The notes beneath the pieces were generated by a model that saw nothing but the letters and a program-made list of their open reading frames with translations, did no database searches and had not been told where the DNA came from. DNA of 31,655 nt from Bacillota bacterium (GTDB taxonomy: Bacteria > Bacillota > Clostridia > Peptostreptococcales > Anaerovoracaceae), in NCBI GenBank assembly GCA_019420305.1, contig JAHZHL010000026.1:1-31655 (forward strand), written 5' to 3'. Shown here piece after piece: positions 15,701 through 22,792 of this stretch (positions are counted from its first letter, which is position 1; each line of letters starts with the position of its first letter). A program made the translations under genes and the position numbers.

Positions 15701-16555
15701 GGTTTTCTTATCGGTAATCAGAAGGGTAATCAGCTTGGAACCGCTCTTAATGGTCCGCTCCGCCTTTTTAAACAGAACTCCTTCCACAACCACCTGTCCG
15801 CTTTCAGTTGTAATTTCACCGAGGGGCGTCGGCTCGCCGAAAATGGCTTTCCCCATAATCCGGTTGCCGGAAACCGGTTCGTATCTGTCTTTTTTCCGGC
15901 TCCACTGTTTTTTCTCGCCCCAGGGAGCTCCGCCGCTGTTTTCCCGAAAGCCTCCCCCGCTGCTTTCTTTAGGAGCGTTCTGAGCCGCTTTCAGCTGCTG
16001 CCTTCTGTTTTCCTCCGCGTCTTTTTTCTCTTTTTCTTCGATCTCCCGATAGGTTTTTTCGCAGCTTTCTTTATGATTTTGAAAGAGAACATCCGCCTCA
16101 ATCCCGAAATTTTCCATCAGAAGATGGCGGAATTTGGAGGCCACCTGTTCGTTTAACAGGGCGACGGAAGTCTCCCCTACCGCGTAAATCGTTAAACGGC
16201 CGTCCTCAAACTGAAATTTTTCCGGAAAAATCGTCTTGGTAATCGGCGCGTAGCTGCCGTTGACAATCCGGATCATATGCTCGATGAAGAGGGCGATAAC
16301 CTCCTTCGGAGTTAAAATAACGTCTTCATAAATAAACTCCAGCCGGACTCCGGAAAGCCCTTCCACCTCGCTTTTACAGATGGCTTCGATCTTTTCCACA
16401 TCCGAAAAAGGCACAACAAAATTGAGCCGTATCCGGATCGTCAGGATATTGTCCTGACGGCCCAGTACCGCTCGTTCGATGCTGAATGTATAATTTTCTT
16501 TCGGGTGCCCGGAAAGGCGCGCCCATGTAATGCTGTTTTCTATCAGAGTCTTCAT
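12776..16555 (-). CDS. polC: DNA polymerase III alpha subunit PolC, lacking the DnaQ-type exonuclease domain
   Basis: This 1259-residue protein is the Gram-positive replicative polymerase. Order: N-terminal domain (1-160), charged linker (160-230), OB fold (about 250-335), PHP domain (HVH at 353-355, DH at 386-387, Glu410, then 430-565 with DSHY at 559-562), palm/fingers from about 640, four-cysteine zinc knuckle (Cys732, 735, 757, 760, with Cys748 between), catalytic aspartates PDIDLN (786, 788) and Asp911, and a QLSLF clamp-binding motif at 1253-1257. In PolC generally an exonuclease of about 180 residues is inserted after the PHP Glu410. Here the PHP chain runs straight through, matching the shortfall from about 1440 residues. 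The ATG overlaps the ispG stop as ATGA; the longer frame to 16726 is read-back into ispG. Confidence 0.97.
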   Translation of the reverse strand: MKTLIENSITWARLSGHPKENYTFSIERAVLGRQDNILTIRIRLNFVVPFSDVEKIEAICKSEVEGLSGVRLEFIYEDVILTPKEVIALFIEHMIRIVNGSYAPITKTIFPEKFQFEDGRLTIYAVGETSVALLNEQVASKFRHLLMENFGIEADVLFQNHKESCEKTYREIEEKEKKDAEENRRQQLKAAQNAPKESSGGGFRENSGGAPWGEKKQWSRKKDRYEPVSGNRIMGKAIFGEPTPLGEITTESGQVVVEGVLFKKAERTIKSGSKLITLLITDKKTSLCVKFFAPEQKWIDIDTHLDSGDIVKIQGDAEWDTFDNVLTVKAKSIEKGEKQFRQDNSPEKRVELHVHTKMSAMDGLNDVKNLVKTAESWGHKAIAITDHGVVQAFPDASHAGKDIKILYGVEGYLLEDRDCIREDGTIDYKKKGTNHVIILAQNRVGLKNLYKLVSYSHLDYFYKKPRMPKSVIEKHREGLIIGSACEAGELYQAVLHKESEEEIKRLVDFYDYLEIQPLINNQFLINNGTVKNMEQLMEINREIVALGEKYGKPVVATCDSHYFDEEEALYRRILMAGQGFKDVEGDKGLYFRTTEEMLEEFQYLGEETARKVVIEAPNAIADRIERMMPVPEGKFPPKIDHSDEILREKCEKRVVAMYGDPVPQEIRARLDKELNSIINNGYSVMYMAAEMLVQKSMEDGYLVGSRGSVGSSFVATMSGITEVNPLEPHYLCPNCKHLEWGDKEKYDCGVDMPEKYCPVCGTKYNQEGFSIPFETFLGFEADKEPDIDLNFAGEYQATAHKFVDEIFGAENVYKAGTIGTIQGKTAYGYVMKYFEERQLPINKFEADRLTSCCEGVRRTSGQHPGGIIIVPRGHEIYEFCPVQHPANDVNSDIITTHFDYHSIDQNLLKLDILGHDVPSMIRQLQDMTGVDPLKVPLKDEKVNSIFNGIDGLDIKDPDYKFTHGSYGIPEFGTSFTRKMLDDTKPTKFADLVRISGFSHGTDVWLNNAQELIVSGTATMKDAISTRDDIMNYLRLKGLPNKDAFTIMEKVRKGKGLTQEQEDLMREHHVPDWYIGSCKKIKYMFPRAHAVAYVMMSYRIAYYKVYYPPEFYAVYFTTKAADFDEKTILRGSLAVQEKMDDIITKGNNASKKEEAEMIVLEVAYEMYARGYEFLPARFGISDGTKFGTKDGKVVLPFVAVSGVGETAARSLADEYKVRPYETVDEIRERAKINKTAIEELREHGVLEGLPETDQLSLFSF

Positions 16556-17622
16556 ACCTTGCTGAAAAAGTTCCCCTCCTGTATCATTCGAATCATTTCT
16601 TCGGCGATTGCCTCTTCCTCTACGGTTTTGAGGATCTCGCCCCTGGCGAAAATTACACCTTTGCCGTCGCCGCAGGCCACTCCCAGATCCGCGTCCCTTG
16701 CTTCTCCCGGGCCATTGACCGCGCATCCCATCACCGCGATTTTCCGCTTTTTTCCGTCCGCCGGCTCTTTGCAGGCAGAAAGCGCTTTCTCGATCCGCAG
16801 CGTAATCGCCTCCAGATCCACCTTTGTTCTTCCGCAGGTGGGACAGGATACCAGATCAAATCCGCTTTCCCGGATTCCCGTGGCCTTCAGAAGCTCTTTG
16901 GCAAACAGCACTTCCTCCACCGGATCGGCAGTCAGGGAAACCCGCATGGTATCGCCGATTCCTGCAAGCAGCAGCGCGCCGATCCCGGCCGCGGATTTTA
17001 CTTTGCCCCTGGATAAGGTTCCCGCTTCGGTTACGCCGATATGAAGGGGATAGTCCGTCTTAGCGGCGAGCATCCGGTAAGCGTCGTAATTCATCTTTAC
17101 ATCGGAAGATTTCAGGGAAATGACAATATCATGGAAGTTCAGATCCTCCAAAAGCTCGGCGTTTCGCAGAGCGCTCTCCACAAGGCCGGCCGCCGTAGGC
17201 CCCCCGTTTTTTTCAAGGATGTCCTTTTCAAGAGAACCGGAATTCACGCCCACCCGGATGGGAATTCCCGCCGCTTTTGCCGCGTCCGCCACCCGGCGCA
17301 CCTTTTCCTTTCCGCCGATATTTCCCGGATTAATGCGAATCTTATCCGCCCCTGCGGAAATCGCCGCCAGCGCGAGACGATAGTCAAAATGAATATCCGC
17401 CACCAGCGGTACCTTTGCCAGCTTTTTCAGATCCTTCAGCGCTTCCGCCGCCTCCATATCCGGAACAGCAAGGCGCACAATCTGGCAGCCCGCCTCCTCA
17501 AGACGGCGAATCTGCGCCCCTGCCGCGGTCTTATCCGCGGTATTCACATTGGTCATAGACTGTATGGAGATCGGCGCGCCTCCGCCGATTTTCACATCTC
17601 CGCAAAACACTTGTTTTGTCAT
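16552..17622 (-). CDS. ispG: 4-hydroxy-3-methylbut-2-enyl diphosphate synthase (IspG/GcpE)
   Basis: This 356-residue iron-sulfur enzyme carries out the penultimate step of the MEP isoprenoid pathway, reducing cyclic MEcPP to HMBPP with a flavodoxin or ferredoxin donor. The TIM-barrel half starts with GGGAPISIQSMTNVNT. The three cluster cysteines are visible as SCPTCGRT (Cys260, Cys263) and MGCAVNGPGEA (Cys300, with Glu307 nearby). The ATG at 17622 has GAGG 6 nt upstream; an in-frame GTG at 17634 is too close to the rseP stop. Its stop overlaps the polC start as ATGA, implying translational coupling. With dxr in the same cluster it links isoprenoid supply to undecaprenyl phosphate made by UppS. 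Confidence 0.97.
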   Translation of the reverse strand: MTKQVFCGDVKIGGGAPISIQSMTNVNTADKTAAGAQIRRLEEAGCQIVRLAVPDMEAAEALKDLKKLAKVPLVADIHFDYRLALAAISAGADKIRINPGNIGGKEKVRRVADAAKAAGIPIRVGVNSGSLEKDILEKNGGPTAAGLVESALRNAELLEDLNFHDIVISLKSSDVKMNYDAYRMLAAKTDYPLHIGVTEAGTLSRGKVKSAAGIGALLLAGIGDTMRVSLTADPVEEVLFAKELLKATGIRESGFDLVSCPTCGRTKVDLEAITLRIEKALSACKEPADGKKRKIAVMGCAVNGPGEARDADLGVACGDGKGVIFARGEILKTVEEEAIAEEMIRMIQEGNFFSKV

Positions 17623-17634
17623 CTGTTTCCTCAC

Positions 17635-18642
17635 TTAATTAAATATCGGTACAATAAACCGGACAATATCGTTCCAGGTTACATAAATCATCAGCGCGAA
17701 CAGAAGCATAATTCCGATAAAGTGAACCTTTCCTTCCATTTCATCGGTAATGGCCTTCCCTGTGATTTTACGCACGATGATAAACAAAAGCCTTCCCCCG
17801 TCCAGAGCCGGCAGGGGCAGCATATTGACAATCGCCAGATTCAGACTGATGAGCGCCGTCAAATACAGCAGGTAGACAAATCCGTACTGCGCCGTATCGT
17901 TTACCGCGTAAACGATTCCCACAGGCCCGGACAGTTCTTTTACGGATACGTCTCCTGTAAAGAGCTGCCGGAAGGTGTCCACCATCATCTTTGTCATATT
18001 CCAGGTATTGACGGTACCATCTTTTATCGCGGTCAGCACGTTATGCTCCCGGATCGGAACAATTCCAATCACCATTCTTCCGTCTTCCGCCTCCGTCAGT
18101 TCCGAAGTCAGCGTCAGATTCTGTCCGTCACGCTCAACCTCAAGAGTGACCTCTTCCTTAGCGGTTCCGATGGCGGTGACAAGAGAGGCCCAGTCGTCTG
18201 TCTTTTTCTGATCCACCGCGACGATCTTATCCCCACTTTGGATTCCCGCGGCCTCCGCCGGGCTTCCCGCCGTCACCTGATCGATGGTCGTTGTCACCGT
18301 CCCGGTATAAAGAGCGATAATAATCAGAAACAGAATACATAAAATCAGATTCATCGCGGCTCCCGCTACCACAATAATCGCTTTCTTCCAGGCCGGTTTG
18401 TTATTAAAAGCCCGCGCGTCCTCCGATTCTTCGTCTTCTCCCTCCATAGCGCAGTAGCCGCCGATAGGAATGGCTCGCAGCGCGTAAAGGGTCTCCCCTT
18501 TTTGTTTTTTAAAAATCGCCGGTCCCATGCCCAGCGCGAATTCATTGACTTTGACCCCGCATGCTTTTGCCGCCATAAAATGCCCCAGTTCGTGAATGAA
18601 AATCAGCAGGCAAAACATGATAATCGCGTAGATGATTGTCAT
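17635..18642 (-). CDS. rseP: RseP-family site-2 intramembrane zinc metalloprotease
   Basis: This 335-residue M50 protease has the zinc site HELGH (17-21) in its first membrane helix and the third ligand in PLPALDGGR (Asp281). A PDZ domain is at about 115-190 (AGSPAEAAGIQSGDKIVAVD). Four membrane segments are visible: 1-20, about 85-112, 255-275 and 305-325. RseP/RasP enzymes cut anti-sigma factors and signal-peptide remnants inside the membrane. AAAGGG lies upstream of the ATG. It is placed between dxr and ispG in the cell-envelope cluster, as in many Firmicutes. It could in principle act on an anti-sigma factor for the ECF sigma encoded at 11077-11622, but no such partner is visible here. 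Confidence 0.96.
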   Translation of the reverse strand: MTIIYAIIMFCLLIFIHELGHFMAAKACGVKVNEFALGMGPAIFKKQKGETLYALRAIPIGGYCAMEGEDEESEDARAFNNKPAWKKAIIVVAGAAMNLILCILFLIIIALYTGTVTTTIDQVTAGSPAEAAGIQSGDKIVAVDQKKTDDWASLVTAIGTAKEEVTLEVERDGQNLTLTSELTEAEDGRMVIGIVPIREHNVLTAIKDGTVNTWNMTKMMVDTFRQLFTGDVSVKELSGPVGIVYAVNDTAQYGFVYLLYLTALISLNLAIVNMLPLPALDGGRLLFIIVRKITGKAITDEMEGKVHFIGIMLLFALMIYVTWNDIVRFIVPIFN

Positions 18643-18663
18643 TTTCTCTTTTCCCTTTCTCTT

Positions 18664-19812
18664 TTAATTCTTTGAAAGCAGGCGAACCGCCGCTTCCCTG
18701 GCTTTCCGGTCTGCCTCCAGTATCCCCTCTAACGTAAGATGATTTTCCGGCTTATGTACTTCCAGCACCTTTTCAATGGTATCCTGAATATCCGTAAACC
18801 CGATCTTCTGCTCCAGGAACATCTGCACCAATACTTCGTTGGCTCCGTTGAGAGCCGCCGGATATGTTCCCCCCTGGCTGCATGCCTGCCGCGCCAGACG
18901 CAGCGTTTTAAAAACCTCCGGGTCCGACCGCTCAAAAGTCAGCGTTCCTTCCGCGAATAAATCCAGCGGCTTAAAATCGTTTTCCAGACGCTCCGGCCAG
19001 GAAAAGGCATAGCTGATGGGAATCCGCATATCCGGATTTCCCATCTGAGCCAGAACCGATCCGTCCCAGTATTCCACTGCTGAATGCACGATGCTCTGAG
19101 GATGAACCACCACCTGAATCCGATCCGGATCCACATCAAACAGCCATTTTGCCTCGATAATCTCCAGCCCTTTGTTCATCATAGTGGCGGAGTCGATGGT
19201 AATCTTATTTCCCATATCCCATTTTGGATGCCGCAGCGCTTGATCCAGCGTCACACCCCGGAGCTGCTCCAGAGTATACCCCCGGAACGGTCCGCCGGAA
19301 GCCGTCAGCAGAATTCGTCTTACCGCCTGCCCGGAATTCTGCTGCAGGCACTGGAAAATCGCGCTGTGTTCACTGTCCACAGGAAGAAGCTTCCTGCCGG
19401 TTTCTTCGGAAGTGCGCATGATAAGCTCGCCCCCCGCTACCAGGGTTTCCTTGTTGGCGAAGGCAATGTCGTTTCCTGCCCGCAGCGCGTAATAAGTCGG
19501 AATCATCCCCCGGATTCCCACCAGGGAATTCAGTACCAGATCGCAGCTGCTTTCCGCTGCCGCAATCAATCCCTTGTCCCCGTATTCCACCTGGAGCTTC
19601 GGATATTCCGCCGCCAGCGTCGCGGCGTCTTCTTCCCGCTGAACGACAACCATCCGCGGATGAAATTCCTCAATTTGTTCTTTCAGCTTTTCGATCCTCC
19701 GGCTGCAGGAAAGTACGGTAACCGAAAATTTTTCCGGATTTCTCCGCACCAGATCCAGCGCCTGGGTTCCGATGGAACCGGTACTTCCCAGTATTGCAAT
19801 CGTTTTCATCAT
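18664..19812 (-). CDS. dxr: 1-deoxy-D-xylulose 5-phosphate reductoisomerase
   Basis: This 382-residue NADPH enzyme makes MEP in the first committed step of the MEP pathway. It shows the NADPH loop ILGSTGSIGTQALDLV (about 7-22), then NKETLVAGG, the metal-binding DSEHSAIFQCLQ, the flexible-loop region LTASGGPFRG, KITIDSATMMNKGLEIIEAK and HPQSIVHSAVEYWDGS. All family blocks are intact. The ATG at 19812 has AGGA 5 nt upstream; the next codon is also ATG and could equally be used. It begins 2 nt after the cdsA stop. Confidence 0.97.
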   Translation of the reverse strand: MMKTIAILGSTGSIGTQALDLVRRNPEKFSVTVLSCSRRIEKLKEQIEEFHPRMVVVQREEDAATLAAEYPKLQVEYGDKGLIAAAESSCDLVLNSLVGIRGMIPTYYALRAGNDIAFANKETLVAGGELIMRTSEETGRKLLPVDSEHSAIFQCLQQNSGQAVRRILLTASGGPFRGYTLEQLRGVTLDQALRHPKWDMGNKITIDSATMMNKGLEIIEAKWLFDVDPDRIQVVVHPQSIVHSAVEYWDGSVLAQMGNPDMRIPISYAFSWPERLENDFKPLDLFAEGTLTFERSDPEVFKTLRLARQACSQGGTYPAALNGANEVLVQMFLEQKIGFTDIQDTIEKVLEVHKPENHLTLEGILEADRKAREAAVRLLSKN

Positions 19813-19814
19813 TT

Positions 19815-20597
19815 CTATCCTAATATCAACAAAATATAGTAGTATACCATAGGCGCGGTAAACAGCACGCTGTCAAACCGATCTAAAATTCCGCCATGTC
19901 CCGGAATCAGATTTCCATAATCCTTGATTCCCATTTTTCTCTTGAAAATGGAAGCGGTCAAATCCCCGAACTGAGAAATCACGCCGCCCAGGACTCCGAT
20001 AATCAGGCAGTGAATAAACAGCCTCGGAATGAAAATCCACCCGAATACGCCGCAGAGAATCACGCTGCCCAGAATTCCTCCGATGGATCCTTCGATGGTT
20101 TTTTTCGGGCTGATCTTCGGACATAATTTGTGTTTTCCAAAGAAAACGCCTGCAAAATACGCCATGATATCTGTGCCGAAAGCCGTCAGTACAATCAGCC
20201 ACAACATCAGCGAATATTCTCCTGTCTGCTCTACTAAAAGAACATGATAGGAGAAGAAGATTACATAAAAAATTCCCGTAATCGTGGCCATAGCGTCCTC
20301 CAGCCTGCGTTCCTCAATACGGAACAGATACAGCAGGCTGGCGACTACACACCCGAAAAACCACACCATATACCAATGGTAATCGCTTGTAAACATATTG
20401 ATGGCATAAAGACCCAAAATCGCCGCATAGGCGGTAACATAACTGGGCCGGATTCCCATGTTCCCGAATCCGTCATAGAATTCTTTTACCGCCATCACTC
20501 CGATGACAAAGCAGGCCGCCAGCAGCACATAGCCTCCCAAAAAAAGGACAATCAGCAGAGGCGCCATGATCAGGCCTGATAAAATTCTCGTTTTCAT
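19815..20597 (-). CDS. cdsA: Phosphatidate cytidylyltransferase (CDP-diglyceride synthase)
   Basis: This 260-residue membrane enzyme makes CDP-diacylglycerol from phosphatidate and CTP, feeding phospholipid synthesis. About eight hydrophobic segments are visible. The C-terminal CdsA signature is complete: SIFKRKMGIKDYGNLIPGHG followed by GILDRFDS. The preceding SPKKTIEGSIGG block is also typical. GGAGG lies 11 nt before the ATG, overlapping the uppS stop. The gene lies directly between uppS and dxr. Confidence 0.97.
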   Translation of the reverse strand: MKTRILSGLIMAPLLIVLFLGGYVLLAACFVIGVMAVKEFYDGFGNMGIRPSYVTAYAAILGLYAINMFTSDYHWYMVWFFGCVVASLLYLFRIEERRLEDAMATITGIFYVIFFSYHVLLVEQTGEYSLMLWLIVLTAFGTDIMAYFAGVFFGKHKLCPKISPKKTIEGSIGGILGSVILCGVFGWIFIPRLFIHCLIIGVLGGVISQFGDLTASIFKRKMGIKDYGNLIPGHGGILDRFDSVLFTAPMVYYYILLILG

Positions 20598-20605
20598 TTT
20601 GACAT

Positions 20606-21328
20606 TTACCTCCCGCCGAAACGCCGATCCCGGCTCTGATATTCTTCAATCGCTTTTTCGTATTCCTCCGGTGAAAAGTCCGGCCACAGGACATCGGAAA
20701 AAACCAGTTCGCTGTAAGCAGTCTGCCACAGAAGATAATTGGACAGGCGCAGTTCTCCGCTGGTGCGGATCACCAGCTCCGGATCCGGAATATCCAGGTG
20801 CCGTTTTCCCGTAAACAGGTGCTCACTGATGGTATCTTCCGTAATATCCTCCGGATTCAGGTTTCCTGCCTGTACACCGCGGGCGATTTCCTCCACCGCT
20901 CTGCGGATTTCATCCCGGCTGCCGTAATTGAGGGCAATATTGAAACGCAGCCCTGTATTATTTTTCGTTGCTTCCAGTGTCTTTTCCAGACTCTTCTCCG
21001 CATCGGAAGGGATCTGCCTGTAATCACCCAGCACCGTTACCTTAACGTTGTTTTCCACCAGTTCTTTTAGCTCGCTGTTCACATACGTCACCAGCAGCTT
21101 AAAGATTCCGGACACTTCCGCTATGGAACGCTTCCAGTTTTCTGTGGAAAAGGCATAAACCGTCAGATATTCAATTCCCAGCTTGTCGGAGTGATCCACA
21201 ATTTTTTTCATGGTCTTCATTCCCGCGTTATGACCCGCTACCCGCGGGAGACCCCGTTTTTTCGCCCATCTTCCGTTGCCGTCCATAATGATCGCCACAT
21301 GCCGCGGCATCCGCTCTTTGTCTAACAT
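20606..21328 (-). CDS. uppS: Isoprenyl transferase (undecaprenyl diphosphate synthase)
   Basis: This 240-residue cis-prenyltransferase builds the undecaprenyl carrier used for peptidoglycan and wall polymers. Motifs in order: VAIIMDGNGRWAKKRGLPR (catalytic Asp in MDGNGR, about residue 15), AGHNAGM, TVYAFSTENWKRS, and the C-terminal ELVIRTSGELRLSNYLLWQT followed by AYSELVF. AGGGGAAC precedes the ATG. The gene is 75 nt after frr, and that gap holds a near-perfect palindrome (21347-21372). It consumes the isoprenoid units supplied through dxr and ispG downstream. Confidence 0.97.
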   Translation of the reverse strand: MLDKERMPRHVAIIMDGNGRWAKKRGLPRVAGHNAGMKTMKKIVDHSDKLGIEYLTVYAFSTENWKRSIAEVSGIFKLLVTYVNSELKELVENNVKVTVLGDYRQIPSDAEKSLEKTLEATKNNTGLRFNIALNYGSRDEIRRAVEEIARGVQAGNLNPEDITEDTISEHLFTGKRHLDIPDPELVIRTSGELRLSNYLLWQTAYSELVFSDVLWPDFSPEEYEKAIEEYQSRDRRFGGR

Positions 21329-21346
21329 AAAGTTCCCCTATTAAAG

Positions 21347-21372
21347 GGATGTGGCTAAATTTAACCACATCC
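21347..21372 (-). promoter_or_regulatory. 26-bp near-perfect hairpin between frr and uppS
   Basis: GGATGTGG (21347-21354) pairs with CCACATCC (21365-21372), and the 10-nt centre CTAAATTTAA extends the symmetry with one mismatch pair. On the minus strand the hairpin is followed by CTTTAATAGG, which is not a full U tract. It may be an attenuator, an RNA-processing site or a protein-binding site at the point where the pyrH-frr message meets the envelope genes. Confidence 0.5.
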
Positions 21373-21403
21373 TGTCTGTTGATTCTGTCAATTCCTTCGT
21401 TAC

Positions 21404-21961
21404 TTATACTTCCATGATTTCCTTTTCTTTATCCGCGATCATGGCGTCCACGTCTTTTACCGCCTTGTCGATGATCTTCTGCACTTCTTCCATTTCGCCC
21501 TTCAAATCATCTTCGGTCAGTTCTCCGTTTTTCTCTTCCTTCTTCAGCTCGTCGTTGGCCTCTCTTCTCAAATTGCGGATTGCGACTTTTGTTTCTTCTC
21601 CCATTTTTTTAACGGTTTTATTCAGTTCTTTTCTCCGCTCCTCGGTCACCTGCGGAATGGTCAGCCGAATTACCTTTCCGTCATTTGCCGGTGTGATCCC
21701 GATATCCGCCTTGTTAATTCCTTTTTCAATTTCCGGAATGGACTTTGGATCAAACGGCGAGATCATCAGCGTCCTTGGATCCGGTACCGAAATATTCGCC
21801 AGGCTTTTCAGTGGAGTCGGGGAGCCGTAATAATCGACCATCACCCGATCAACTAAGGCCGCGTTAGCCTTTCCCGCTCTTACAGTCGTCAATTCCTCTT
21901 TTAAATGATGTTTGCTTTTTTCAATTTTCGTTTGTAAAATTTCCTCAACATTAATCGCCAT
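21404..21961 (-). CDS. frr: Ribosome recycling factor
   Basis: This 185-residue protein releases ribosomes from mRNA after termination together with EF-G. The length equals the family norm. It shows the typical LTTVRAGKANAALVDRV-type opening helix, the PTPLKSLANISVPDPRTLMI domain-II strand and the C-terminal helical arm (VAIRNLRREANDELKK). AGGAGG lies 8 nt before the ATG. The gene follows pyrH by 20 nt, the order found throughout Firmicutes. Confidence 0.98.
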   Translation of the reverse strand: MAINVEEILQTKIEKSKHHLKEELTTVRAGKANAALVDRVMVDYYGSPTPLKSLANISVPDPRTLMISPFDPKSIPEIEKGINKADIGITPANDGKVIRLTIPQVTEERRKELNKTVKKMGEETKVAIRNLRREANDELKKEEKNGELTEDDLKGEMEEVQKIIDKAVKDVDAMIADKEKEIMEV

Positions 21962-21981
21962 TTCGCTACCTCCTGGTTTTC

Positions 21982-22686
21982 TTATCTTATGATCGTTCCG
22001 ATTGGTTCGCCGCAGATCGCCCGCATCACATTGCCGTCTGTCGCGATTCCGAACACATGAATATTGATGTGATTATCCCTGCAAAGGGATGCCGCCGTCG
22101 AATCCATCACCTTCAGGCCCTTTTCCAGAACTTCCTGATGGGTCAGTTCATCGTATTTCACCGCTTCCGGATTCTGTTCCGGATCATCGGAATATACAGC
22201 GTCCACCTTCTTTGCCAACAGGATGACTTCCGCGTCAATTTCCGCCGCCCGGAGAGCCGCTGTCGTATCGGTGGAGAAAAACGGATTTCCCGTTCCCGCA
22301 CCAAAAATCACGACTTTCCCGTGTTCCAGATGGCTGATTGCCTTGCGCCGTACATAGGGCTCCGCCACTTCGCGCATTTCAATCGCCGTCTGTACTCTGG
22401 TGGGAAGGCCCTCGGCTTCACAGGCATCCTGCAGAGCCATGGCGTTCATAACGGTCGCCAACATTCCGATGTAGTCCGCAGTCGCGCGGTCCATACTTTT
22501 ACTGCTCCTTCCCCTCCAGAAGTTGCCGCCGCCAACCACTACCGCTACTTCCACGCCCATATCGTGGACTTCCTTTACCTGAAGCGCGACTTTTTTCAGC
22601 ATTTCCTCATTCAACCCGAATTTTCCGGTTCCCGCCAGCGCTTCGCCGCTGATCTTCAAAAGGACTCTTTTATATTTCGCTTCCAT
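21982..22686 (-). CDS. pyrH: UMP kinase
   Basis: This 234-residue amino-acid-kinase-fold enzyme phosphorylates UMP to UDP. Motifs: LLKISGEALAG (phosphate loop), VVVGGGNFWRGR, the DYIGMLATVMNAMALQDA UMP-binding helix, and VIFGAGTGNPFFSTDTTAAL. AAGGAG lies 6 nt before the ATG. In many bacteria rpsB and tsf come just before pyrH; here they are absent and pyrH has its own promoter and a structured leader. Confidence 0.98.
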   Translation of the reverse strand: MEAKYKRVLLKISGEALAGTGKFGLNEEMLKKVALQVKEVHDMGVEVAVVVGGGNFWRGRSSKSMDRATADYIGMLATVMNAMALQDACEAEGLPTRVQTAIEMREVAEPYVRRKAISHLEHGKVVIFGAGTGNPFFSTDTTAALRAAEIDAEVILLAKKVDAVYSDDPEQNPEAVKYDELTHQEVLEKGLKVMDSTAASLCRDNHINIHVFGIATDGNVMRAICGEPIGTIIR

Positions 22687-22714
22687 CTAATTCTCCTTTA
22701 TTTTTTTGCGCAGA

Positions 22715-22766
22715 CCACATTTAAACGTGGCATTTTATTATAGCACAGATGCCGGATCCAGAGCAA
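22715..22766 (-). promoter_or_regulatory. pyrH promoter and 5'-terminal leader hairpin
   Basis: On the minus strand TTGCTC (22761-22766) and TATAAT (22737-22742) are spaced by 18 bp; the latter is preceded by TGC, making an extended -10. The predicted start is near 22730. The transcript would then open directly with CCACGTTTAAATGTGG (22715-22730), a self-complementary hairpin with one G-U pair. Confidence 0.6.
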
Positions 22767-22792
22767 CCTGCAAGGGGTTTTCACCAGGGAAA

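Noticed and set aside
14633..16156. A 507-codon plus-strand open frame opposite polC
   Set aside because: It is antisense to well-identified polC sequence, has no ribosome site and no recognisable motif; it arises from polC codon bias.
16556..16726. 57-residue N-terminal extension of PolC
   Set aside because: It is Arg/Gly-rich read-back into the ispG coding region; the ATGA overlap at 16552-16555 gives the proper start.
17041..18342. A 433-codon plus-strand frame over ispG/rseP
   Set aside because: It crosses two conserved genes on the other strand and is rich in His/Arg/Gln in the way typical of antisense frames.
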